DNA from: Geobacter sp. OR-1
GTDB taxonomy: Bacteria > Desulfobacterota > Desulfuromonadia > Geobacterales > DSM-12255
NCBI RefSeq assembly: GCF_000813145.1
Contig: NZ_BAZF01000027.1
Location: 1-40,263, forward strand
Direction of reading: 5' to 3'
Length of the DNA: 40,263 nucleotides
Positions 8,750 to 16,915 of this stretch are shown one piece after another (the first letter of the stretch is position 1; each line of letters opens with the position of its first letter). Under the pieces are notes generated by a model that searched no databases, was not told the DNA's origin, and worked only from the letters and a program-made list of their open reading frames with translations. The position numbers and the translations under genes are program-made.

Positions 8750-8806
8750 ATCGGTTCGTTATGTACCCAATTTCATAAACCATCGGTTCGTAAAAGTCAA
8801 ACCGAT
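8750..8806 (-). promoter_or_regulatory. purM promoter with repeated ACGAACCGAT boxes
   Basis: On the minus strand TTGACT (8800-8795), a 17-base spacer and TATGAA (8777-8772) form a promoter for purM. ACGAACCGAT occurs twice in direct orientation (8791-8782 and 8759-8750), 32 bases apart. The upstream copy is also half of a perfect inverted repeat ATCGGTT-N11-AACCGAT (8782-8806) that spans the -35 box. This looks like an operator. The core is close to, but not identical with, the CCGAAC core of the Bacillus PurR box. Confidence 0.55.
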
Positions 8807-8850
8807 AATAGGTTAAATATTTGTTTACATAAGGAGTCTCATCGCTTATC

Positions 8851-9330
8851 ATGCCGCGAATGACGCGGCTTGACGATATTACTGTTTGCCCGATGACCGA
8901 GGCGGACCTGGACGAGGTTCTGGCAATAGAATCGGTCTCCTATCCAAAGCCCTGGGCAAGAGAGCATTTTCTCGACGAGTTGGGCTCACCGTACGCATTC
9001 CCGCTTGTGGCGCTGAATGGTGATGGTCGGGTGGCCGGATATATCTGTCCGGTCCTGCTTCTCGACGAGGGTGAGATCCGCAATGTGGCGGTCGATCCCG
9101 GGATGAGGGGCAGCGGAGTTGGGCGTCTGCTGGTGGAAGCGGTTCTGGAAGAGTGCCGCAGCCGGGGCGCCGCATACGTTGGGCTTGAAGTGCGGGTGTC
9201 CAATCAGGCAGCCCGGGCCTTGTACCGGAAACTCGGTTTTGTGGAGACCGGGGTCAGGCCGAAATACTATGAAAACGGCGAGGATGCAGTATTAATGGAG
9301 TGCCCCCTCGACCGGAGCGGAGAGAGCTGA
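8851..9330 (+). CDS. rimI: Ribosomal protein S18-alanine N-acetyltransferase-like GNAT enzyme
   Basis: A 159-residue GNAT acetyltransferase. RimI acetylates the N-terminal alanine of ribosomal protein S18 in the family prototype. Signatures are IESVSYPKPWAREHF near the N-terminus, IRNVAVDPGMRGSGVGRLL (acetyl-CoA pyrophosphate loop) and VRVSNQAARALYRKLGF near the C-terminus. AAGGAG at 8831 lies 14 bases before ATG 8851, a long spacing; no better in-frame start is seen. First gene of a rimI-pyrK-pyrD-epmB run, with TGATG overlap to pyrK. RimI relatives sometimes act on other N-termini, so the substrate is inferred. Confidence 0.85.
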   Translation: MPRMTRLDDITVCPMTEADLDEVLAIESVSYPKPWAREHFLDELGSPYAFPLVALNGDGRVAGYICPVLLLDEGEIRNVAVDPGMRGSGVGRLLVEAVLEECRSRGAAYVGLEVRVSNQAARALYRKLGFVETGVRPKYYENGEDAVLMECPLDRSGES

Positions 9331-10145
9331 TGCAGTTCAAATCAATGGTGTTGTCTAACGTGGAGGTTTCGCCTTCGTATTTCAGGATGAGGATGACTGC
9401 ACCTCCGGCCATATCAGGTTCGCAACCGGGGCAGTTCGTCATGGTCAGGGTGAACCCGGCCATAGATCCGCTGTTGCGGAGGCCGTTCGGGGTCTTTGAT
9501 CTCGGGACCTTCGAGACCGAGTTTACCGACTGTGGCCGCCAGAGCTACCTGGAAATCCTGTACAAGGTGGTGGGGAAGGGGACCGCAATGCTTTCGACCC
9601 TGCACCAGAATGACCATCTGGATATTCTCGGACCGCTGGGGAAGGGGTTCATCCCCGGAGACCCGGCCGGGGAGAAGCTTCTCGTTGGTGGCGGAGTTGG
9701 CCTTGCACCGCTCTATTATCTGGCCAAGGAGCTGGTCAGAGACTCGAAGGTGAACCTGTTTGCCGGCGGCAGGAACAAGGAGGACGTTCTCTGCATTACC
9801 GAGTTCGAACGGCTCGGTGTCGAGACCTATGTGGCCACTGACGACGGTACTTTGGGTGCGCGCGGACTGGTTACCGACGTGTTCGAGGAGCAGTTGGCAA
9901 AGGCCGGCCCCAAGGCAACGATCCTGGCCTGCGGTCCGTTTCCGATGCTGAAAGCCGTTGCCCTGCTGGCAGAAAAATACAATGTCCCCTGCCAAGTCTC
10001 ACTGGAGGCTTATATGGCCTGCGGGGTAGGTGCATGTCTCGGCTGCGTGGTCAAGGGGAAAAACCACAGCGATAGCACGCCGGATTATCGTTGCGTATGC
10101 AAGGACGGCCCGGTGTTTGACTCAAAAGACCTCCTCTGGAGCTGA
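9330..10145 (+). CDS. pyrK: Dihydroorotate dehydrogenase electron transfer subunit
   Basis: A 271-residue FAD and [2Fe-2S] subunit of class 1B dihydroorotate dehydrogenase that passes electrons from PyrD to NAD or another acceptor. Features are a flavin-binding N-terminal domain with RRPFGVFD, the nucleotide loop [17 protein letters not shown], and at the C-terminus the four-cysteine cluster [15 protein letters not shown] followed by [12 protein letters not shown] 9330 overlaps the rimI stop (TGATG) and has GGAGAGAG just upstream. An in-frame ATG at 9300 would overlap rimI by 31 bases and is less likely. It is followed after four bases by pyrD, its partner. Confidence 0.95.
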   Translation: MQFKSMVLSNVEVSPSYFRMRMTAPPAISGSQPGQFVMVRVNPAIDPLLRRPFGVFDLGTFETEFTDCGRQSYLEILYKVVGKGTAMLSTLHQNDHLDILGPLGKGFIPGDPAGEKLLVGGGVGLAPLYYLAKELVRDSKVNLFAGGRNKEDVLCITEFERLGVETYVATDDGTLGARGLVTDVFEEQLAKAGPKATILACGPFPMLKAVALLAEKYNVPCQVSLEAYMACGVGACLGCVVKGKNHSDSTPDYRCVCKDGPVFDSKDLLWS

Positions 10146-10149
10146 TAAA

Positions 10150-11067
10150 ATGACTAAACCGAACCTATCTGTCGATATCGCCGGGATCAAACTCCGCAAT
10201 CCGGTCATGACCGCATCCGGCACCTTTGGCTACGGCGCTGAATTTGCCCCTTATCTGGACCTTGAGCTGCTGGGCGCCATTGTTACCAAAGGGCTGTCCA
10301 TGAAACCGAAGGCCGGAAACCCGACGCCGAGGATCGTGGAGACCCCGGGAGGGATGCTGAACGCCATCGGTCTCCAGAACGTCGGGATCGAGGCGTTCAT
10401 AGCGGAAAAGGTCCCTTTCCTCCGGACCGTTACCACTCCGGTCATCGTTAACCTCTATGGCAATACTCTGGAAGAGTACGGCGAGCTTGCCGGAAGGATC
10501 GATGCCATACCGGAAGTGGCCGGCATTGAGGTAAACATCTCCTGTCCAAACGTCAAGCAGGGTGGGATAGTCTTCGGTACCGATCCACAGGCAGCCTTTG
10601 AGGTGGTAAGTCTGGTCCGCAGATCCACGACCAAACCGCTCATCGTCAAGCTGTCCCCCAATGTCACCGATGTGGTTGTCATGGCCAAAGCCTGTGTCGA
10701 TGCCGGGGCAGAGGCGTTGTCTCTGATCAATACCCTTACCGGCATGGCCATCGACCTGCAGAAGCGGCGTCCAATCCTGGCCAATATCACCGGCGGTCTC
10801 TCCGGGCCGGCCATCAAACCGGTAGCACTGCGTATGGTCTGGCAGGTGGCCAAGGTCGTCAAAGTTCCTTTGATCGGCATAGGTGGGATCATGTCGGCAA
10901 CCGACGCCCTGGAATTCATTCTGGCCGGGGCGACCGCCGTTCAGGTCGGTACTGCCAACTTTCTCGACCCTTCCTCTGCCGGGACCATCGCAACAGGGAT
11001 CGAAACCTGGCTTGAGGAGAACGGGGTGGCGGATATCCGCGAACTGATCGGTGCGCTGAAGAGCTGA
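10150..11067 (+). CDS. pyrD: Dihydroorotate dehydrogenase, catalytic subunit (class 1B)
   Basis: A 305-residue FMN enzyme that oxidises dihydroorotate to orotate in pyrimidine synthesis. Signatures are [36 protein letters not shown] (active-site cysteine in the class 1B position), [25 protein letters not shown] and [17 protein letters not shown] 10150 starts four bases after pyrK stops. An upstream in-frame ATG inside pyrK (10030) gives no recognisable sequence and is rejected. It overlaps the next gene by TGATG, so all four genes from rimI form one transcription unit. Confidence 0.96.
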   Translation: MTKPNLSVDIAGIKLRNPVMTASGTFGYGAEFAPYLDLELLGAIVTKGLSMKPKAGNPTPRIVETPGGMLNAIGLQNVGIEAFIAEKVPFLRTVTTPVIVNLYGNTLEEYGELAGRIDAIPEVAGIEVNISCPNVKQGGIVFGTDPQAAFEVVSLVRRSTTKPLIVKLSPNVTDVVVMAKACVDAGAEALSLINTLTGMAIDLQKRRPILANITGGLSGPAIKPVALRMVWQVAKVVKVPLIGIGGIMSATDALEFILAGATAVQVGTANFLDPSSAGTIATGIETWLEENGVADIRELIGALKS

Positions 11068-12119
11068 TGTCATTTAACGAATCACAATGGCAAAAATCAC
11101 TTGCAGCAGCGATCACCTCACCCGACGAGCTTGCCGAGCGGTTCGGCACCGAACCCGAACCGCTGCGGGCGGTTGCGAACCGCTATCCCCTGCGCATAAC
11201 TCCGCACTATCTCTCCCTTATCAGAATACCGGGTGACCCGATCTGGCGACAGTGCGTGCCGGATCCGGTTGAACTCGAAGACGACCAATCCGAGGATCCA
11301 CTCTGCGAAGAGAGTCTCAGCCCTGTTCCGGGGCTTATCCACCGCTATCCGGACCGCGTGGTTTGGCTGGTCGCCAATGAATGCGCCGTGTACTGCCGGT
11401 TCTGCATGCGCAAACGGCGTGTTGGATGTGGAAGAACTGACGCAACAAGCCGGGATGCCGCCCTGAATTATCTTGCCGGGACCCCGGCCATCCGGGATAT
11501 CATCCTTTCCGGGGGTGACCCGCTGCTGCTGCCTGATGAGGAATTGGCCGATCTGCTCGGCAGGCTCAGGGCGATTCCCCATGTCGAGATCATAAGGATC
11601 GGTACGCGGGTTCCGGTAACACTTCCGGAGCGTATTACACCCGCGCTCTGCCAGGTGTTGAAACGGTTTCACCCGCTTTACATCAACACCCATTTCAACC
11701 ATCCGGCGGAAATTAACCCGGAATCCGCAGCTGCCTGCGCCAGGCTTGCCGATGCCGGCATCCAGCTGGGCAATCAGACCGTCCTATTGCGCGGCGTGAA
11801 CGACGACCCTGGCGTGATGCGGTCGCTGATGACCGGACTTCTGAAAATACGCATTAGGCCTTACTACATCCACCAGATGGACCTGGTACGCGGTACCGGC
11901 CATTTCCGGACCACCGTGGACTGCGGCATCGAGATCATGGCGTCGCTCAGAGGCCACCTCTCGGGGTTGGCAACGCCTTATTACGTTATCGATCTGCCTG
12001 GAGGCAAGGGGAAGGTTCCGGTGTTACCTGAATATGTCCGAAGGCAAAACGGGAAGCTGCTGCTGAGGAGCTATCTTGGTGAGGTTGTAGAGTATAGCGA
12101 TCCGGCAATAGTGGAATAA
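11067..12119 (+). CDS. epmB: KamA-family lysine 2,3-aminomutase, EF-P beta-lysine synthase type
   Basis: A 350-residue radical SAM, PLP-dependent aminomutase. C106-x3-C110-x2-C113 (CAVYCRFC) holds the 4Fe-4S cluster. PGGKGK at 311-316 carries the PLP lysine (K316 by analogy with clostridial lysine 2,3-aminomutase). The length matches EpmB (about 340 residues) and lacks the longer C-terminal region of catabolic lysine 2,3-aminomutase (about 415), so it most likely makes (R)-beta-lysine for EF-P. The nearby epmA and efp genes support this. It sits at the end of the rimI-pyrK-pyrD operon and converges with the GGDEF gene. A free lysine 2,3-aminomutase role is the alternative. Confidence 0.88.
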   Translation: MSFNESQWQKSLAAAITSPDELAERFGTEPEPLRAVANRYPLRITPHYLSLIRIPGDPIWRQCVPDPVELEDDQSEDPLCEESLSPVPGLIHRYPDRVVWLVANECAVYCRFCMRKRRVGCGRTDATSRDAALNYLAGTPAIRDIILSGGDPLLLPDEELADLLGRLRAIPHVEIIRIGTRVPVTLPERITPALCQVLKRFHPLYINTHFNHPAEINPESAAACARLADAGIQLGNQTVLLRGVNDDPGVMRSLMTGLLKIRIRPYYIHQMDLVRGTGHFRTTVDCGIEIMASLRGHLSGLATPYYVIDLPGGKGKVPVLPEYVRRQNGKLLLRSYLGEVVEYSDPAIVE

Positions 12120-12161
12120 CGGTAATCAAGGAGACCGGGACGAGTGCTGAAATGATGGCTG

Positions 12162-13109
12162 TTACATATGGATGGCAATGACCCTGTTTCGCCCCTGCTC
12201 TTTGGCCTGGTACAGGCATTTATCCGCCGAGTTGAGCAGTTGGTCCGAATGTTGATGAACTGGCGCGGTATCCGAGTCGACGGTTACCGCGCCGATACTG
12301 ACGGTTATGGTAATTGTGTTGCCGCTACTGACGACATTGGCTGATGCGACCATCAGCCTAATCCGTTCAGCCACAACCAGACAGCCAGCCAGGTCAGTCT
12401 CAGGCAGGACCACGACAAACTCTTCGCCGCCGTAGCGAGCCACCCAGTCGACGTTTTGCCTGATGGAATTGGTGATCTTCTCGACGCACTTTTTCAGAAC
12501 TTCGTCGCCGGCCTGGTGGCCATAGGTATCGTTAACCGTCTTGAAATGGTCCAGGTCGCAAATCATCACCGACAGCGCGTGACGATAGCGATAATTCCTC
12601 TTGATCTCATGGATCAGCTGATGGTCCAGGTAGCCACGATTGAAGGCTCTGGTCAGCGGATCACGGATGGAGATTTTTCGGATCTCTGCCAGGCTCATTT
12701 TCAGGGAGCTTTCCAGGTCGAGGATCCGTTCGGCCCCCTTCAAACGCACCTGCAGTTCGTTGAAATGCACCGGTTTGACGATGTATTCATCGGCGCCGGC
12801 CTTCAACCCCTTGATCAGGTCTTCCTTGGAATCCAGTCCGGTTAACAGGATAATGTAGATGTAACTGTCAACCCTCATGCTGCGGATCTGCGCGCAGAGT
12901 TCCAGGCCGTTCATCTCCGGCATCATCAGGTCGGTAATAATGATGGGGAAGAACTCCTGGCGGTAGAGATCGATTGCTTGGCGGCCGTTTGAGGCAGTCA
13001 CATAATCGTACCCGTACTTTTCAATGGCATGAATGAGGATAGCCTGATCCAGAGGATTGTCCTCAACAATCAGGATGCGCAGGTTCGAGTGGATGTGGTC
13101 CATTGGCAT
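12162..13109 (-). CDS. Response regulator with GGDEF diguanylate cyclase domain
   Basis: A 315-residue REC-GGDEF protein, so likely a phosphorylation-controlled cyclic di-GMP synthase. The REC domain has acidic residues near E16-D17, the phospho-acceptor D60 (ITDLMMPEMNG) and K112 (IVKPVHF). A short coiled linker leads to the GGDEF domain with SIRDPLTRAFNR and an intact active-site GGEEF at 227-231. The product-inhibition site five residues before GGEEF reads Q-N-V-D instead of R-x-x-D, with an Arg one position earlier, so feedback inhibition may be lost. The start (ATG 13109 or ATG 13103) has no strong ribosome binding site. No histidine kinase is adjacent. It separates epmB from epmA. Confidence 0.9.
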   Translation of the reverse strand: MPMDHIHSNLRILIVEDNPLDQAILIHAIEKYGYDYVTASNGRQAIDLYRQEFFPIIITDLMMPEMNGLELCAQIRSMRVDSYIYIILLTGLDSKEDLIKGLKAGADEYIVKPVHFNELQVRLKGAERILDLESSLKMSLAEIRKISIRDPLTRAFNRGYLDHQLIHEIKRNYRYRHALSVMICDLDHFKTVNDTYGHQAGDEVLKKCVEKITNSIRQNVDWVARYGGEEFVVVLPETDLAGCLVVAERIRLMVASANVVSSGNTITITVSIGAVTVDSDTAPVHQHSDQLLNSADKCLYQAKEQGRNRVIAIHM

Positions 13110-13213
13110 TTAGGACCCCGTGAACGGATAATGGTGCCGATTGAAACCATTCTACCCGATGTTTCCATAGTTACAATATCGACCGGGTATTCACAATTTA
13201 GATATGTTTGTTG

Positions 13214-14137
13214 TCAGAGATCCTCAGGCGTGAAGGCAACAACGGCGTCGATCTCGGCGGCATCGAGCATGACCATGACCAGGCGGTCCACGCCGAGGGC
13301 AATTCCGGCGGCAGGGGGCATGGCGGGGAGTTCGGCAAGGAATTTGTTGGCTTCAGGGTAGGGGATGCGACCGGATGACCGGCGATACTGCTCCTCCTGC
13401 TCGAACCGGCGGCGCTGTTCGATTGCGTCGGTCAGTTCGGAAAAACCGTTGGCAAGCTCGATTCCACCGATATACAGCTCGAACCGCTCTGCCACCGACT
13501 GATCAGCCCCATGCAGACGCGCGAGGGCTCCCCGCTCCGACGGGTAGTTATAGAGGAATGTCGGCTGCCCGATCCCGAGCATCGGCTCGATCGCGTCGGT
13601 CATGATCTCGTCGAACCGATCGGATGCCAGGGCAGCATCCACTGACGAATCGCTGAAACGGGCAAATGCTTCCGCTACTGTTAATCGTTGCCATGGTTTG
13701 GCGAGTCGAACCTCCCGACCCTGTACCTGCAAGTCGTCATTTAACCCGCATGCCGCAGCCAGTGCAGTCAGAAGGTTTTCGCAGTCAGTCATCAGTCTGG
13801 TGTAATCGGCGTCTGCCCGGTACCATTCCAACATGGTGAATTCGGGGAGATGCTTTCTGCCGCGCTCGTTGCCGCGCCAGCAGTGACAGATCTGGAACAG
13901 CCTTTCATAACCTGCCGCAAGCAGACGTTTCATGCAGAGTTCCGGGGAGGTATTCAGAAACCAGCCGTCTGAGGGGATGGCGTCGATGTGGGCTTCGGGA
14001 GCGGGAGCGGGAATACGAAGAGGGGTCTCCACTTCGAGAAACCCCTCCTGAATAAAAAATTGCCTGATTGCCTGGATGATCTGTGCCCTGGCCACCAGCA
14101 ACGGGCGACGCCTGGCAAGGGTCCAGTTCACGTTCAT
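13214..14137 (-). CDS. epmA: EF-P lysine lysyltransferase (truncated class II LysRS-like)
   Basis: A 307-residue paralogue of the LysRS catalytic core without the tRNA anticodon-binding domain. EpmA activates (R)-beta-lysine with ATP and attaches it to EF-P. Class II synthetase motifs are visible: motif 1 around FFIQEGFLEVETPLR, motif 2 QICHCWRGNERGRKHLPEF with TMLEWY, and motif 3 GIALGVDRLVMV. ATG 14137 starts one base after the efp stop and uses AAGGG inside the end of efp as ribosome binding site, so efp and epmA are translationally coupled. An in-frame ATG at 14230 would overlap efp by 92 bases and is rejected. Confidence 0.93.
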   Translation of the reverse strand: MNVNWTLARRRPLLVARAQIIQAIRQFFIQEGFLEVETPLRIPAPAPEAHIDAIPSDGWFLNTSPELCMKRLLAAGYERLFQICHCWRGNERGRKHLPEFTMLEWYRADADYTRLMTDCENLLTALAAACGLNDDLQVQGREVRLAKPWQRLTVAEAFARFSDSSVDAALASDRFDEIMTDAIEPMLGIGQPTFLYNYPSERGALARLHGADQSVAERFELYIGGIELANGFSELTDAIEQRRRFEQEEQYRRSSGRIPYPEANKFLAELPAMPPAAGIALGVDRLVMVMLDAAEIDAVVAFTPEDL

Positions 14138-14138
14138 G

Positions 14139-14702
14139 TTAACCCTTGACGCGAGTAGAGTATTCGCCGTTTCTGGTGTCGATGACGATAAGCTCGCCTT
14201 CTTCGATAAAAGGCGGCACGCGCAGCACATAGCCGGTCTCTACTGTGGCGGGTTTGGAGTCACTGCCGGACGTATCACCCTTGGCCCATGGGCTGGTTTC
14301 GGTAACCCGGAGATTGACGAAATTGGGGAGATCGACACCGATCGCTTTATCCCTGAAGAGCAGCACATCGACCGGAAGGTTGTCGATCAGGTAATTCTTG
14401 GAATCGCCGACCGCATCTTCACTCATACGGTACTGTTCAAAGGTCTGGTTGTCCATGAAAACGTAATGGTCGTCCTCTTTGTATAGGAACTGCATCTTGC
14501 GGTCTTCAAGGCTGGCAGGTTCGAAGGTCTCGCCGGAACGGTATGTCCGATCAAGAATGGTGCCGTTGATCATGTTGCGCATCTTGGTGCGATACAATGC
14601 CTGGCCTTTGCCCGGCTTGGTAAAGTCAAAGGCGATCACAATATAAGGATCGCCATCCAGGGTGATTTTTAGACCTTTCTTCAGGTCTGCAACGGTGTAC
14701 AT
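14139..14702 (-). CDS. efp: Translation elongation factor P
   Basis: A 187-residue three-domain factor that rescues ribosomes stalled at polyproline. The tip of domain I reads KPGKGQALYRTKMRN. The lysine in PGKGQ is K32, which aligns with K34 of E. coli EF-P, the residue that receives beta-lysine from EpmA. The C-terminus has GDTSGSDSKPATVETG and DTRNGEYSTRVKG, as usual. GAGGAG lies about nine bases before ATG. A strong terminator-like hairpin with a seven-U tract ends immediately before this ribosome binding site, which may limit read-through from infA. The modification is inferred from epmA and epmB nearby. Confidence 0.97.
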   Translation of the reverse strand: MYTVADLKKGLKITLDGDPYIVIAFDFTKPGKGQALYRTKMRNMINGTILDRTYRSGETFEPASLEDRKMQFLYKEDDHYVFMDNQTFEQYRMSEDAVGDSKNYLIDNLPVDVLLFRDKAIGVDLPNFVNLRVTETSPWAKGDTSGSDSKPATVETGYVLRVPPFIEEGELIVIDTRNGEYSTRVKG

Positions 14703-14717
14703 AGCTATCTTCTCCTC

Positions 14718-14752
14718 AAAAAAATACTGGCTTCGGCAGCTGCCGGAGCCAG
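14718..14752 (-). terminator. Intrinsic terminator or attenuator in the efp leader
   Basis: On the minus strand a 13-bp stem (CTGGCTCCGGCAG paired with CTGCCGAAGCCAG, one mismatch or wobble) is followed by TATTTTTTT, then at once by the efp ribosome binding site. There is no room for a promoter between the U-tract and efp, so efp mRNA must either read through this hairpin or be made by processing. A small hairpin (TGCTT-TCC-AAGCA, 14784-14772) lies upstream; no antiterminator pairing was found. Confidence 0.75.
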
Positions 14753-14789
14753 GTTGTCTGCAATGGTGATATGCTTGGAAAGCAGGCTG

Positions 14790-15008
14790 TTACTTGACCC
14801 GATAGGTAATGCGGCCCCTGCTGAGATCGTATGGTGAGAGCTCTACCGTAACCTTGTCGCCGGGGAGTATTTTTATGAAATACTTACGCATTTTGCCGGA
14901 GATATGCGCAAGTACAATATGGTCGTTTTCCAGCTTAACCCTGAACATGGCATTCGGGAGAGGTTCAATAACCGTCCCTTCAACCTCTATGGCTTCTTCC
15001 TTGCTCAT
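14790..15008 (-). CDS. infA: Translation initiation factor IF-1
   Basis: A 72-residue single-OB-fold protein, full family length. It begins [13 protein letters not shown] and contains [32 protein letters not shown] and ends with the family-typical [12 protein letters not shown]-1 binds the ribosomal A site during initiation. AAGGAG lies about seven bases before ATG. It has its own sigma-70-like promoter (15079-15051) and is followed by a terminator-like hairpin and then efp. Confidence 0.97.
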   Translation of the reverse strand: MSKEEAIEVEGTVIEPLPNAMFRVKLENDHIVLAHISGKMRKYFIKILPGDKVTVELSPYDLSRGRITYRVK

Positions 15009-15050
15009 GCATCACTCCTTATGAAAGCTTTCACCAAGTAAACCGTGCAT

Positions 15051-15079
15051 ACTCTACAGAGGATGCGGTTAAAATGCAA
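15051..15079 (-). promoter_or_regulatory. Sigma-70 promoter of infA
   Basis: Minus strand: TTGCAT (15079-15074), 17-base spacer, TAGAGT (15056-15051), predicting transcription from about 15044 and a leader of roughly 36 bases. Confidence 0.55.
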
Positions 15080-15191
15080 GCTGGAATTGCCTGTCCGACC
15101 GTCGCAGACAAATTTTGTTGCACAGAAACCACTTTACATGACATCAGTATAAAGTTAATTTTGCCATGAGGCGATCCGGAGGTGCGATTCT

Positions 15192-15584
15192 TTGAGCGAA
15201 ATCTTGCGGGAAATCAGGCTCGATAATACTGTTTTAGTGCGGTTTATTGACCAAACTACACACTATTACGGCGGTTTTTTCCATGTTTCAGTCCTAGTGG
15301 TGTGTGAAGTTGGTGTTATCCCTGAACATTGCTCTGCCGGTCTGAATTATGAGGAAACGGTTATGTTATTGGGACCCACTGCCTTGTTCAAGAAAAGGCT
15401 TGACCGTATGGGGGTACCCCAAGAGGAAATCGAGTCGATGAAAACCCAGCTGATCGATCAGTTTTGGGAGTTCTCGCGGGGATATCTTTCGGATTCTACC
15501 TTCCCATGCAGGCTTATATCGGCAGAGGCAATCAAGTTGCGTAAAGATAAATCAAGAAATCCCCTGAGGTTTTCAGCAGAATGA
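15192..15584 (+). CDS. Conserved hypothetical small protein
   Basis: A 130-residue protein whose family I do not recognise. The start is TTG at 15192, chosen because GGAGG lies nine bases upstream (15178-15182) and no ATG fits. Residues 10-55 are beta-rich (TVLVRFIDQTTHYYGGFFHVSVLV); the C-terminal half is helical and charged (GPTALFKKRLDRMGVPQEEIESMK). No signal peptide or membrane segment is seen. Its stop overlaps the start of the rRNA methyltransferase gene (ATGA), so the two are translationally coupled and may share a role in RNA modification. It diverges from infA across about 180 bases. Confidence 0.7.
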   Translation: MSEILREIRLDNTVLVRFIDQTTHYYGGFFHVSVLVVCEVGVIPEHCSAGLNYEETVMLLGPTALFKKRLDRMGVPQEEIESMKTQLIDQFWEFSRGYLSDSTFPCRLISAEAIKLRKDKSRNPLRFSAE

Positions 15585-16894
15585 AATTTATCGAGGTGGA
15601 AATCGAGAAGGTCGCATTTGGTGGCGCCGGGTTCGGCCATGTTGACGGGAAGGCCTGTTTCGTTCCTTTTGCCACTCCGGGCGACCGGGTGCGGGCCAAG
15701 GTAATCAAGGAGAAAAAATCTTATCTTGAGGCGGAACTGGTGGATCTTGTCGCTGCTTCACCCACCAGAATCGACCCGTTATGTCCTGTGTTCGGCACCT
15801 GTGGCGGCTGCTCTTTGCAACAGATATCATATCAGCAACAGCTTTCAGTGAAGGAAGAGATGTTTGCCGAACAGTTGTGGCGTTTTGCCAAAGTTGATCG
15901 GTCCGTAATATCGCCAATTCAGCCCGCAGTAAACCCGTGGAACTATCGCACCAGGGTGCAGGTAAAGCTTTACTGGCGCGATAATAGTTTATTGATGGGG
16001 TTCTTCCGGGGAGGCACCCATTTTGTCGTGCCATTCCCGGGGTCCTGCGCAATCTCGGCGCCTGTTGTCAATAATGTTATTACCGAACTGGGGCATGCTG
16101 TCGCGGCATCACCTGAGCCAGATATGATTCCGCAGATTGATATTGCATCCGGCGATGATGGCGAGACAATAATCATCATTCATTACATCGGTAACCGGCC
16201 GGACGTTATGTCCGGATATTTCTCCGGTAGTTGTCGGGAATCCATCCCTTCGGTAGACGGTTTTTGGCTGCAGCACGGCCGGAAAAGCACTCTGAAATGG
16301 ATAGCAGGGATAGAGCGCCTTTCCTACAAGATCTCCAGCCTCCACGGCACCAATCTGCGGCTCAGTTTCAGCAAGGGGGGGTTCAGTCAGGTTAATTACG
16401 CGCAGAACCAGAATCTTGTCCGAATTGCCTGTGAAATGTCCGGCCTGACCGGAAAGGAACGAGTGCTTGATCTTTTTTGCGGCAACGGCAACCTGACACT
16501 CCCTTTGGCGCTTTTGTCAACCGAAACAGTTGGTATTGAAGAATATGCTCCTTCAATTCAAGACGCGAGGGAAAATGCAGCCGCTAACGGGATCTGCAAT
16601 GTTTCATTTACCTGCTCAGATGCTGAAGCCGGAGTTGCCGGATTGGTAAAAGCAGGTGAAGTTTTCGACGTAGTGGTCCTTGATCCGCCGCGGACTGGAG
16701 CTGCTGAAATTATGCGCTTTATCCCGCAGTTGAAACCTGCACGGGTTGTCTATATTTCGTGTGATCCGGTAACTCTTGCACGAGACATTGCTATCCTGAA
16801 AAAATTAGATTATTCTGTAGTCCGCTCTGTTCCTGTCGACATGTTTCCCCAGACCAGCCATATTGAAAGTGTCTCGCTCCTTGAACAAGGCTAG
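15581..16894 (+). CDS. rlmD: 23S rRNA (uracil-5-)-methyltransferase, RlmD/RumA type
   Basis: A 437-residue SAM-dependent m5U methyltransferase. An N-terminal TRAM domain (about residues 1-60, FGGAGFGHVDGKACFVPFA) is followed by an Fe-S binding set C68-x5-C74-x2-C77 with a later cysteine at C155, then the catalytic domain with LDLFCGNGNLTLPLA (SAM loop), VVLDPPRTGA and the nucleophile C394 in VYISCDPVTLARD. RlmD methylates U1939 of 23S rRNA; Gram-negative bacteria may carry several paralogues (RlmC, RlmD, TrmA), so the exact uridine is inferred. It overlaps the preceding hypothetical gene by four bases. Confidence 0.88.
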   Translation: MKFIEVEIEKVAFGGAGFGHVDGKACFVPFATPGDRVRAKVIKEKKSYLEAELVDLVAASPTRIDPLCPVFGTCGGCSLQQISYQQQLSVKEEMFAEQLWRFAKVDRSVISPIQPAVNPWNYRTRVQVKLYWRDNSLLMGFFRGGTHFVVPFPGSCAISAPVVNNVITELGHAVAASPEPDMIPQIDIASGDDGETIIIIHYIGNRPDVMSGYFSGSCRESIPSVDGFWLQHGRKSTLKWIAGIERLSYKISSLHGTNLRLSFSKGGFSQVNYAQNQNLVRIACEMSGLTGKERVLDLFCGNGNLTLPLALLSTETVGIEEYAPSIQDARENAAANGICNVSFTCSDAEAGVAGLVKAGEVFDVVVLDPPRTGAAEIMRFIPQLKPARVVYISCDPVTLARDIAILKKLDYSVVRSVPVDMFPQTSHIESVSLLEQG

Positions 16895-16915
16895 ATAAAT
16901 CATTGAGAGGTTATC

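Noticed and set aside
10165-11073. A 302-codon open frame antisense to pyrD
   Set aside because: It mirrors the codon pattern of pyrD, gives no recognisable protein pattern and has no ribosome binding site; pyrD is certain.
13110-13213. A hairpin between epmA and the GGDEF gene (ACCCG / CGGGT)
   Set aside because: Only five base pairs with a very long loop and no U-tract.
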